NCBI GenBank assembly: GCA_033439765.1
Contig: JAULSN010000009.1
Coordinates: 620,001 to 684,000, forward strand
Origin: Lasiosphaeria ovina
Taxonomy: Eukaryota > Ascomycota > Sordariomycetes > Sordariales > Lasiosphaeriaceae
Direction of reading: 5' to 3'
DNA length: 64,000 bases
This document shows, piece by piece, positions 42,100 to 52,070 of this stretch. The position numbers and the translations under genes are program-made. Each line of letters begins with the position of its first letter. The first letter of the stretch is position 1. The notes below the pieces were generated by a model that was not told where the DNA came from, did not search any database, and was given only the letters and a program-made list of their open reading frames with translations.

Positions 42100-43290
42100 A
42101 CCGTAACATCGTTTTCGCCAGGTGTCATGATGAGGTGGGACACAAAGGACGACGGGCTACCTGTGATCGGATCACGCACCACTACCACTGGCGTGGCATG
42201 TACCAGGAGATCGCGGACAAGATCTCCGCGTGCGAGGAATGTCAGAAGTGGAATCCGAAGCGGTTCGAGGAAAGCGCCCTGTTTCAGACACCTTCATCAC
42301 AGCCGTTTGCGCAATGGACCTTGGACATTCAGTTCTTGCCATCTGATCAGGAGGGGAAAAGTGCGTACTTGCTCGAAGCACGCGATGACCTCACAGGGTA
42401 CGTCGAAGCTGCCATCATGAGGACTGGCAAGGCGATGCGCGTCAAAGAGTTCTTTTTGAACATTATCGCCTACCGGCACGGCCTACCGCTCCAAGTCACT
42501 GTCGACAATGGTTCTGAGTTCCAGAAAGAAGTTCGACGGATTCTTCTTGCCTGCAGAGTCAAGCGTGTTAACATATCCCCTTACAATTCCAAGGCCAACG
42601 GGGTGAATAAGTCTGGTCACGTTCCGATCACAGCATGCCTAGCCAAGTTGACAACTGGCACAGGAAAGAAGTGGCGAAGTCTTCTGCCCCTTGTTCTCTT
42701 TGCAGACCGTACCACAATTTGGTCAAGCCATGGCAAGACCCCCTTTTTCTTGGTCCATAACTACGAGCCTCTCATGCTCGTAGAACTTGATGTGCTGTCA
42801 TGGCGAGTGGTGCACTGGGAAGCTGCTCAGCCTACTACCCCCGTCCGATCAGACGAAGATGAAGAGATCCCTGACGCGGAGGCAAGAAAGACGCTCATTG
42901 CGCTAAGGGTTGAGATGCTGGAGAGATGCGAAATGAACCTTGAGCTGGCTGCCGAGAAAGTTACTTAGGCAAGAGAAAAAGCGGCAGCTCAGAGGGACGC
43001 AGTCAACGCACACAAGCACCGCCCCACCAACGCTCAGATCAAAGAAAAAGACCTTGTCCTCGCTTACGATGTTGTCAGAAAGATCGATATGAGCACTCTC
43101 AGGAAGCTCACTTACCGATGGAATGGGCCCTACCGTGTCAGAAAATTCGCCTCCAAGCAAGTTTACTTGTTGGAAACCCTTGACGGTGTGAAGATTAACA
43201 CCCGTACAGCCCGACTCGTATCTAGAAATTCTTTCGGCTTGGCGGTGTCTACGTTGACAGCGAGGACACCAGCTTCCAGCCATCCTTTGA
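42100..43290 (+). CDS. Gypsy integrase and C-terminal domain, with a stop
   Basis: The HHCC zinc finger is complete ('HDEVGHKG', 'HHYHW', 'CEECQK'), then 'WTLDIQFLP' (first Asp) and 'VTVDNGSEF' (second Asp). Where the catalytic Glu is expected, the sequence reads 'KANGVNKSGHV' (about 42595-42620), so Lys has replaced it. A TAG at 42966-42968 precedes the GPY-like module ('RWNGPYRVRKFA'). Catalytically dead by substitution and by stop. Confidence 0.8.
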
Positions 43291-43552
43291 CGCGGATGAA
43301 GAAGCCACTAGGCAAGCCCTTCTAGCCGAAGACGCTACGGACAAACAAGCTGGAGCTGAGGGCGGTAATTCGGTGCCAAACCCAGAAATGGCTATCGACG
43401 AAACTCAAATGCGGGAAGAAACCCCAGGACGCGTTGAGAACAGCACCGCGTGATCACACGGAGAGTGACCAGGGCAATGGCGCGCAGAGGTATTCCCTCG
43501 GTGGAATCAGATTCGGATTCAGCTGAGGACTCAGACGCATCTTCCGACTGAG

Positions 43553-43852
43553 AACTCAGGACCGGGCCTCACCTCAGCAAGCCAAGAGACGTGGGTAGCC
43601 ACACTTTGTGGAAGCCCGCGTGATCAGAGGAGAGAAGTCGTTGGATTTACCAAAACAACAAGAATTTCCATGATTCAGCCTCAGTCGTCCTCGGCCACGG
43701 TATGAAGATTCCGCACCCGTTTTCCCGCCTTGTCCTCGGCAACCTATTCTCTCACGGCCTCATCCGGACGGCGCTCCATCATATCAAGCCTAGGGCTATT
43801 ATCGAGATTAATCTTCCGTGGGCCCATCGCTCTCTCAACCTCCACAGAAGCC
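43553..43852. other. Post-pol region without a clear LTR
   Basis: No gene is seen. The sequence would hold the polypurine tract and 3' LTR of the Gypsy element, but I find no duplicated LTR for comparison in the window. Confidence 0.3.
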
Positions 43853-43945
43853 AGGTCGCTATTACGACACGGCCGAACTAGCCACGGCCACTTCCTGCTA
43901 GGGGGAGCAAGCACGAGGTCGCAGGTTCGAGTCCTACGCGATCCA
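43853..43945 (+). tRNA. tRNA-like relic (possibly Ser, anticodon GCU)
   Basis: A B-box-like T arm (gcaggttcgagtcctac), a loop ctgctag (anticodon GCU would fit Ser), a D-arm-like ggccgaactag and a terminal gcgatcca directly followed by an eight-T Pol III terminator. The acceptor arm pairs poorly and the anticodon stem has a mismatch and two G-U pairs. Probably a decayed class II tRNA or a tRNA-derived element. Confidence 0.3.
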
Positions 43946-44470
43946 TTTTTTTTCTTTCCCTCGAGAACACAATTAGGGGGGGGGGCTAAGCTTCGGGACG
44001 AAGGTTTTTTCTAGCCCGAGGGTGGTGTTACGGCAGTTGCCAAAGACAACTAGCTAAGGTGGTGCGCCCTGACCCCGCTACATGACCCATAACCTAACCT
44101 ACTTCCCTACGCACCGCGCGGGCTTTAGAACCTTCTTTCCTTTTTCTTTCCTTAACTTTAGAGTCTACGAATATAGCAACCATAATGCAGCCCTGCCTCA
44201 TTTAGTTGACTGTGCGGTGATAGCAAATATAACTTTTATTCTCGATACTTTGTGTGGCTTGGCATATACGCCACCTACGCCTCGATGCGTCTTCTTCCGA
44301 TATAGACCACCTACCTGTCCCTCTGATCGGAGCACCTACTTTCTTTTCCTTCTTTCTTCAGAACCTACAAGGATCCGTCAGTCTCCCTCTCTTCTACACT
44401 GGAATACCCTTTTAGGCCCTACCTCACGCCTTGCTCGTTTACCCTCCCTGCTCTGGAAGAAATCACCGCG
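43946..44470. other. No confident gene
   Basis: A G10 tract at 43976-43985, then pyrimidine-rich sequence. The 235-codon plus frame from 44082 to 44789 looks non-natural in its first 120 codons and overlaps the better frame starting at 44471. Confidence 0.35.
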
Positions 44471-46185
44471 ATGGAGAGCCGGGCGGAAGGGCAGGAGACC
44501 AGAAAGACCTTGCACACTCTCCCTATGCACTCTGCCAGTCCGACCCCCGATGCAAAAAGATCCCACGTTGAAGTTCCTGAGATACCTGGTTACCATGGAG
44601 CTGCATATATACCACATACTAGAGGCTCCCGCTCGCGAGCAACATCGTTGGGATCTGTCACCGTGGCCCGATCACAGAGCGAAAAATTTCGCCTGCCCTC
44701 TTTCTCCATTCGATGCCGAGAGTTCCGCTCTGCTTCCCCGCCGTAAGACTCAGATACGCGGGACCTTCGCCAATAGCTTGGTGACCTGAGTCTCTGGCGG
44801 CAAGCCACTGGATAAGGAAAGGCCGGTTCTGAAAGCACCGCGTCGCGAGATGATATTATTTCCGGCCCTTCGTTCCCCTTTACCATTCCGAGACCCTTCC
44901 TCCAGGCACTTATCAAGGTCTATGGGGACACCGGATCCAATGTCCTTCGGATCAGACCGCCACCGTACTCCTACGCCCCTGACGTGGTTGCTCGACGACC
45001 TGACTACATTCGGAGTATCGCCGACCGTCGGCTAGATAAGGCAACGATCATGGACCTATTCCCGGGGGCTGCCACGTACGAAGACGACAACTTCAGTATC
45101 CACGGTATCAACCAGTATACCTTGCTCTGCAACCTCTACGACGCCGATGGCATCCTCGAAATGAAGGAATGGCTCGATTTTGAGCGGTTGCTCTCCCTAC
45201 TGGCTCTCGTCTTGTGGGGGTACGGAGATGTTGCCTGGATCAAGCCCTCAGCCCCTACCTTTGAGCACGATGACCCGGAAAAGATCCTTTCCTCTGGTCC
45301 GAAGTGCGGGTCCTATGATCAGAGGGCCGCACAAGATAAAAGGTTCTGGGTCATTGTTTTCAACGTTGATAATATCCATTGGGCCCTCTGCATTGCCGAC
45401 CAACTCGCCAACAGGGCCTATTTCATGAACTCGATGAAGTCAACCCTGCTTGATCAAGACATCGCGGAACCCTCATGCGGGTAGTCAGGGGCCACTCCCC
45501 CCACATAACCAATATGGAACCTGTGATCCTTGACAGCTTCGAGCAGAGAGACGGTTAGACTTGTGGGCTCCGGGTTGTAGAGTTCGCCCGGATCTTCTTC
45601 GTTGAACGGACAAAAGAGCAATGGGAAACACACACTATACCTCCCATGCATCATTGGCAGTTGCTCCGATCATACAGGGACCTTCTCCCTCGCCCACACC
45701 ACGACCACACGTCGGCCGTGATTGCACGATACCAGATTGCCCTCAAGACCACCCTCCGTTGCGATGCCTACAAGTCCATGCGGCACCCCGCCACACCGCG
45801 GTATGGCATTTTCAATACGGAACGCAGGGGCAGATCCAGGGCGTGCAAATGGTTGCCGGAGGGAAGGACCTTGTCCGGAAAAGACCGCCCACCCGGACAC
45901 CCATCAGACAGGCTCTCCACGGCCGACAACCCTCCTTCTGACCGGAGGTCGCAACAACCTCTGGAAACGAGGCCGAACATAATGCCCAAGCCAGAAGCGA
46001 GGACTGAGCTGAAGGAAACGGACCCCGGGCCCCCCCTCAGACGGTCTCAGCGCACTGCCGGCCTATCGCGAGAGGCCTTTGACGCTACTATTGAGCTCCG
46101 TGGTCGCCGACCTGGTGTCCATAAGACCCCGAAGGAGGAAAGGACGGCTTACGTACGGACAAATGTATTATGCATGCATTGCGAT
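44471..46185 (+). pseudogene. Ulp1/C48-type cysteine protease relic
   Basis: The ATG at 44471 opens 'MESRAEGQETRKTLHTLPMH'. The same frame, with three internal stops (44744, about 44790, about 44813), continues 'LIKVYGDTGSNVLRIRPPPY' and 'DYIRSIADRRLDKATIMDLF' to 45484. Ulp1 motifs follow in order: 'NIHWALCIAD' (catalytic His-Trp, about 45370-45400), 'YFMNSMK' (family Asp is Asn here) and, after a frame change near 45480, 'DSFEQRDG' stop 'TCGLRVVEF' (Gln and catalytic Cys, about 45530-45575). A hydrophilic tail runs to the GT satellite. Such proteases occur both as SUMO proteases and in transposons; which one this was is unclear. Confidence 0.6.
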
Positions 46186-46227
46186 ATCGCTACGTCTCAT
46201 TCTCCTTTACTCCTCATCACCCTCGCT

Positions 46228-46410
46228 GTTGTGTGTGTGTTCGTGTGTTCGTGTGTGTTTGTTCGTGTGTGTGTGTGTTCGTGTGTTCGTGTGTTCGTGT
46301 GTTCGTGTGTGTTTGTTCGTGTGTGTGTGTGTTCGTGTGTTCGTGTGTTCGTGTGTTCGTGTGTGTTTGTTCGTGTGTGTGTGTGTTCGTGTGTTCGTGT
46401 GTTCGTGTGT

Positions 46411-46470
<60 letters not shown>

Positions 46471-46478
46471 GTGCGTGT
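46228..46478. repeat. GT-rich satellite with a 54-bp higher-order repeat
   Basis: GTGTTC-type units are organised into a 54-bp superunit marked by gtttgttcg at 46257, 46311 and 46365, then collapse into about 60 bp of almost pure GT (46415-46476). Long Val/Cys/Phe and Thr/His/Glu frames through it are artefacts. Confidence 0.9.
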
Positions 46479-47870
46479 GCATTTTGCATTTTGGTCGGTT
46501 TGGTCGTTGAAAGCAACACCAAAGACTTTATCGTAGTAATAAGACTGCCCTGCTTGTTGACCTCCCTCACGATGCCTCGCAACGCCCTTGCAAAGAGGGC
46601 TCGTCAGGACCTCCAACGCAGGAGTGGCTTTCCGAGTGCCATTTCTGAGGAAAAGATGGATGCAGCGCACGCGACCAGCGGGGGTTCTGCGAGGTGCTAG
46701 TCGTGGTTGGCGGGCCCCTGGTACTGGTGCTGGTGCTGGTGCTGGTGCTGGTGCTGGTGTTGATGCGAAGTAAGGACGTACGTTTTAGACTGTGGGGTAT
46801 TGACTTTAGTTTTGAGAAGATCTGGAGTGCTGTAGCAAAGTATGGAATTTTTGTGTGGTGGGGCAGCTAATCACAGGTTAGCCGTGACGGTCCTGTCTGG
46901 TGGGTGGGGAGGGGAGATCTTTGTGTATAGAGAGAGAGGGAAGATCTTGAACTGCGTGTGGCGATGCAACGCTGGCTGTTGCATAATATGCCACTTTAGA
47001 ATGGGGCGTTTACGGGTGTTGATCTACGCCAAGAACGGCCTAGTGCTTACATGCTAGAAAGCAGGCATTCATCTGTCATAGGCAGGGCAATCCGCCCTTC
47101 TTTCTTCCTACCACAATATATCAAATTCTACCCTCTTTTTGACCTCGCTGAATGCAACACTGGCTAGGGATCACCTTTTGCCTTCTTCTCGCTCATGAAA
47201 TCCACATGTTGGAGAGAAATCTGACAGCTTCCGCATTGATTATGACGAACCATTACCCTCAGTAGTGCGTCGGTATCCGAAGGATTTCGTAGAATCTGGA
47301 GGAGCTGCTTGCCTTCTTTATTACGCAGGTCTGGATGAGGAAAATGAACGCATTCCTTCCTGGATATCCAACTGGTGGTCTAAAACTAACCTGTACGCAG
47401 CCAACGATTGCCTCCAGACAAGCATCGCGCGGGCCTGCCACAGTCGCCTCGCTAGGCTAGCCTTGTAGATTGAAGATGAAGCTGCGCACCTACTTTCACC
47501 GCACCGCAATTGCACCTCGCCGCCGTCGCCAAAAGTCAACATGCTGTCGCAGGCTCGCGCGATGATTGTCTGGAGGCAACTGTCGCAGGCTGGCGCTCGC
47601 CCGAGGTGTTCTCTTTTGTCGTGTGTGGCTCGCGCAATGTGATCTTTTTCTCGGCATCGAGGCTCGGAAGCTTTCCTTCCAAGGAACTTTCCGAAGGCCG
47701 ATCTTTTCGCACTGGAACAATTCAGGGCGGAAAACGCACCCAATTCCAGTTTCCGAGTCGAAAGTCCCCCGTTTCCATCAAGACCAATAAAATATCGGCT
47801 TTTTCCTCGGAAACCTTCCGGGCCCAAAGTGGTCCTGAAAACACCCCGAATTTGCCCACATGTGACCAAA
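46479..47870. other. No confident gene; GCTGGT array and an inverted repeat
   Basis: An ATG at 46572 opens a 42-codon basic frame ('MPRNALAKRARQDLQRRSGF') that could be the start of a lost gene. A GCTGGT array follows at 46723-46762. The 280-codon minus frame 47321-48163 overlaps the NLR relic and is probably a shadow. Inverted 36-bp arms lie at 47408-47443 and 47544-47579. Confidence 0.4.
47408..47579. repeat. Imperfect inverted repeat, 36-bp arms, 100-bp spacer
   Basis: The reverse complement of 47408-47443 matches 47544-47579 with about three mismatches (core cgcgcgatg and ttgtctggaggcaa). It could form a long hairpin. The 'ctgtcgcaggct' start of the second arm is repeated immediately downstream at 47580. 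Confidence 0.75.
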
Positions 47871-50145
47871 CACGTGAAATTGAGGCCTCGAGCAAGAATG
47901 AGGGCAAAGTTAACAAATGGGGTCGTGTCTGGCTCGCTCTGGTACAACCGTTGGACCGATTGGAGGAAGAAAAGTCGCTGCAACGGCAGGCAGAGCTCAT
48001 AGCGAAAGCACTTGGCAACGCGAAGCAGCGCCATTGCGTCGATTGACCGTGTGCCACAGTCATGATAACCTTCTTTGATACGACGAATTCTTGCACCACC
48101 CAAACCCGGCGGAACCAGGGCCGTCGTAGTACTGCTTCGAGAGCTTTCCATCAAGCCCTTCAAAGTGTGTGGGGCAAGCGGAAACTGAAGAATATCGAGT
48201 ACACGCTAGACAAATATCGGACTGACTTGCCCTCCAGTTGGTGGCAATCATCAGGCACGTGCTGGAGAAGCACATCCGTCCACCAGGCTTAGAAACTCAG
48301 CCATGGTGCTAACAAGGCGGTAGTGATCAGAATTCGAGTGTGAGTAGAAACCTACAGATCTTGAAAGACACAAACATCACTCTGGGATCTGCCCAAGGCA
48401 AAAGATTGGAGGAGATCGAGCATTCGCTGAGGAGAACCAAAGCGCTATCCGAGCCCACTCCATTGAGAGGGGAAGCTGAGCTCGTCAGTTTTGACCAGCA
48501 GCCCACTTTAGCGGCTGATCAAAATACCGCGGATTTTCTCGCGGACGTATTGAAGTCTTTAGCCTCAATAGCGGTCACCATCATAGGCGAGCAGACTATT
48601 TTCAGCGGCCTCCACTTCAAGTCTATGAGAGACAGACAGGAGAATATTGCCAAAGCCTACGCCAACACCTTCAAGTGGATTTTTTTCGGGTCCGAAGAAG
48701 AGCTCGAAGCGGAAACCCCGAGTTCGCTTCCACGATTGGCTTTCAATGGAAGACGGGTTCTACTGGATATCAGGGAAACCTGGGTCCGGAAAATCCACGC
48801 TCATGAAGTATCTCTGCGATCACCCTCGTACAGGCCAAGCCCTCGGTATCTGGGCCTAGGAAAACAAGCTTGTCATTTCTACCCATTTCTTTTAGTGCTC
48901 CGGTACCTCCATTCAGAAATCCCAGGAAGGACTACTTAGCTCGCTATTGTATAATGTCTTTAAGCAGTGCCCAGACGTTGTCGACAAGTCCTATCCAGAA
49001 CGTTGGGTGGCGGTATCAATCACGGCATGAGCAAAGGCAGGAGGAGCCTTGGGCTCTCTCAGAGCTTCGTCAAGAATTGCAAAAAATTTCATTTTGTTAC
49101 AACATAGGGGTCAAATTCTGCTTCTCCATTGACGGATTAGACGGATATGACGGCGACCATTCGGAAATCATCAAGACTCTGGCTCTCCTGGCCCACTCCC
49201 GGATCCTCAGGTTTTGTATGTCCAGCCGACCATGGAACGTTTTTGAGGACGCCTATAGGAAAGACACCACGAAAAAGCCGTACATGCAAGACCTCACACA
49301 CAACGACATCAGATACTATGTGGAGCGAAAGCTGAAAGGGCACCCGAATTGGGCATTGCCGGCGTCGGACATAAAGACAGAGCCGTATCAGGACCTTATT
49401 ACCGAGATTACTACCAAGGCGCAAGGCTTGTTCCTTTGGAATTTTCTCGTGGTTCGGTCTCTTCACTAAGGCCTAATCGACGGGGACTCCATCGAAGTAT
49501 TACAACGGAGAATTCGCGCTCTGCCAACTGATCTTGAGCAATAATTCAGGCACATACTGGACTCGGTGGATCCTCTGTACTACCAATCCATGATCCGAAC
49601 GTTCCATGTTGCGACCGGGGCTCCGAGGGTCAGACTTGCGGCCCAAGCAGCTCAACCCTCAAAGGCTTCATTGCCCTCCTCCAGTCCATTCCATTCGAGA
49701 TTGTTGATATGAGTGAAGGCGGTTCAGTCTCCCGGCTCCTGGACGACACGTTTTACTTCGCGTCCCACGCCGAGCTGGAGTCTGGGAAACCACAGCGCGA
49801 ATTTCTCGACGGCCTTCACTACACCCTTAGAGCATACTCATCTGCTACAGGAAAGCCAATACCCTGGTATCCTGGATGCTACAACGCGGAAACCCGACAG
49901 TCCCTGCCACGTCGTGAAACTTTCTTCGAGCAGGCGCAGATCCGATGATGCTCTATCAAAAAGGAACCTTATCAGAAGGAACGATACGGAAGAAGTTCCC
50001 CCGCGATGACACCTTGGAACGGTTTGAGCGATATGGAACAAGCCTGTAGTCCCACGAGGCTGGAGTTCGTCTCCAAAACGATGTGTCTCATGCTCAAGGA
50101 CGGGGCAGACCCGGACGTTGCGGCTGAAGACTCAATTCGCAAGCA
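47871..50145 (+). pseudogene. Fungal NACHT/NLR-type receptor relic
   Basis: In order: N-terminal helices ('RAFHQALQSVWGKRKLKNIE', about 48140-48200), 'ILKDTNITLGSAQGKRLEEI', 'MRDRQENIAKAYANTFKWIF', then 'DGFYWISGKPGSGKSTLMKY' with Walker A at 48773-48799. 'FCFSIDGLDGYDGDHSEIIK' (Walker B, about 49110-49160) and 'CMSSRPWNVFEDAY' (sensor-like) follow, then winged-helix sequence ('GLFLWNFLVVRSL', 'VDPLYYQSMIRTFHVA') and a C-terminal piece 'MCLMLKDGADPDV'. At least four stops or frame changes break it. Fungal NLRs act in heterokaryon incompatibility and non-self recognition. The N-terminal effector domain and C-terminal repeats are not identifiable. Confidence 0.75.
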
Positions 50146-52070
50146 GTTTCCCACACGCTTAGCGTTAACCGATACTGGACATGGTCGAGGAGACGAAGCA
50201 GCCCGGGGCTGGGGCATTTCATGCGGCTCGGGAACAAGCACTGTACTGGTTCTCGTTCCGCGGGGGGCTGGGGGGGCTGTGCGGTTGGTTGGGCGAGAGA
50301 TGTGATCGGAGGTGGATTCGGCTGGTTCAGTCCTGCGAGGTAGCCAACCTAGCAGGAGAGAGAGCCCCTTTTCAACATGGTGACAATGGGCTGTCGACAG
50401 GCCGTCAACATGGCTGATGTAATGTCATTACTGACTGTCTTCTAATTAGTGGTTGGTTGGGATTTTCCTCGTTTCAGATATGTTAGGTACTAGCAGCTTG
50501 GGATGTACCCGTATTCGTCTTGTAGGCCGGTTACATAAATCACGCACGCTCTTTTGCTTTTTTACTCTGCTGCCTGTATCGCGATACCTAAAATGTTTTC
50601 GATGACGACGTTGATAAAGTGGCCACAGCCAATCCAAGAACACGAGATGTTATACTGGGGTGTTCTAGACCCGTGTAATCGCCAGCTCGCAGGCATCTCT
50701 CCTAGCACTTGGTTGTTAGACGAGGAGAACTGCCGAGCGGGTTGCCCTCTGGGTGTTGTCTGACCGAACACTGCCTTTTCGAGCTCGAAATTTTGGGCAG
50801 CCAGAATGTCGCCATTAATCGTGTGAGGCGTTTGTCAACCGACGAGATTGAATGCAAAGCTGTTGAGATATTGAGATAAAAAAAGGCCAATAGCGTCTTG
50901 AAGAGCTCGAACCAAGTTTTTGTCGCTAGATTTAAAATGAGGATTTCTAGTTCAGGCTTTCCGAGATCGCCTTTGGCTGCTGCCAGCGAGCCCAAGTTGC
51001 GTTGCCTCGTTCCGCTAATTAGGCTCTGAAATGGCCCCAAGTCCGCTCCGTTCGTCCGGAGAAAACGCAACGGCGGAGCGACAGCAACTCGCTGGCGAAT
51101 GCAAGGCAAGATTGGGAACATGTCTCTCCCTGGCCGTCTTGCATGCAGAGAGATCACTCTTAGGTTTGAATGTCATTAATTAGAAAGACGTGGTAATCAC
51201 GGACCCTGCAGCATTTCATTTCGGCGCACACACCTCCAGGAGGCACGCATACCGCCATTTGTCGTTGCTAAGAAACTGCGATTTCCTTTCCTCGGCTGGG
51301 GCCACGCATCAGCGCCTGGGGCCCAGCATCGAAGAAGGGGGGCTGGCTCCTTAGGCAGAAGCATCGAAGCAAGCTTGTCAAAGGAATCGAGGGCGTGTTT
51401 TCAGGTGCGGGGACTACAATTCGAGAAGGTTATCACTCCGTAACCTCGGGTCTGCTTCTTTCCCGAGGAGCGTCTGTCTGCCACCACCTTGATGGCGGGG
51501 TTGGCAGGGTACCCTTAACGGTCGGGCCCGTGGGGGGGGGGGGGGGGGAGGGTCCGGTATGCAGCGCTTCTGACAGGTAATTATAGATACCCATTACCCA
51601 TGTGTAATTCCCTGCACTAAATACAGACGTAAAACCGTGATCAGACAGAGGTAGCCGAATTTAATGGGAGATCTTATGGGGAATGGTTTCTCCGGACTTA
51701 AAGGAAGATAACGAAGATTTGCTGCAGTATTGGGGTTGGAAGACCGAGATTATGGCTTACCTCAACGGCCTTGGGGTGCGAAGCAGTTCATATTATAATC
51801 CATGATTGAGATGCCCCCCCCCCCCCCCCCCCGAGAAGACAAGGAAAAGCTCAGGACAAATCAGCAACGGCTCAGGACTACGAACAAAAAAGGAAATTTC
51901 GTGTGCCCAAATTCGTCGCACATAGCCAGCCTGTATCTGTATGAGAGCGGCGACTACAGTATGCGCGAAGTCCCAGCAAAAGTGTTGGGGTAAGTCCTGG
52001 GGACCTCCCAGCTGGGGACCCTGAAAAGGAGGGGTTTTCCTGGGCTAGGCTAGGCCCAGAAGGTTGCCTT
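50146..52070. other. No recognised gene; poly-G and poly-C tracts
   Basis: A 151-codon minus frame (50702-51157) has no motif. G17 lies at 51532-51548 and C19 at 51814-51832. A donor-like 'ggtaagtcctgg' at about 51989 has no clear exon. Confidence 0.4.

Larger units (their letters stand above)
39180..43552 (+). mobile_element. Ty3/Gypsy retrotransposon pol, 5'-truncated and mutated
   Basis: Protease, reverse transcriptase, RNase H and integrase appear in the order PR-RT-RH-IN, which defines Ty3/Gypsy. Gag and the 5' LTR are absent: PR begins within 50 bp of the end of the NRPS-PKS relic. The end of pol is an acidic tail ('SVESDSDSAEDSDASSD') with TGA at 43550-43552. Stops at 40228, 41338, about 41910 and 42966 are TAG in otherwise continuous frames. 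I could not identify a convincing 3' LTR; a TGTTACGGC at about 44025 after a G-rich tract is a weak candidate. Confidence 0.85.

Noticed and set aside
44025..44800. Possible 3' LTR of the Gypsy element starting TGTTACGGC
   Set aside because: No second copy in the window to compare and no clear TG...CA pair or target duplication, so not called.
46228..46478. CRISPR-like regular repeats
   Set aside because: Spacers are not unique and the unit is a GT/GTTC satellite; CRISPR arrays are not expected in a fungal nuclear genome.
45646..46700. Long frames through the GT satellite on both strands
   Set aside because: Val/Cys/Phe and Thr/His/Glu runs are direct translations of the repeat; only the part before about 46185 continues the protease relic.
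47321..48163. 280-codon minus-strand open reading frame
   Set aside because: Overlaps NLR coding sense on the plus strand and has no motif; judged a shadow.
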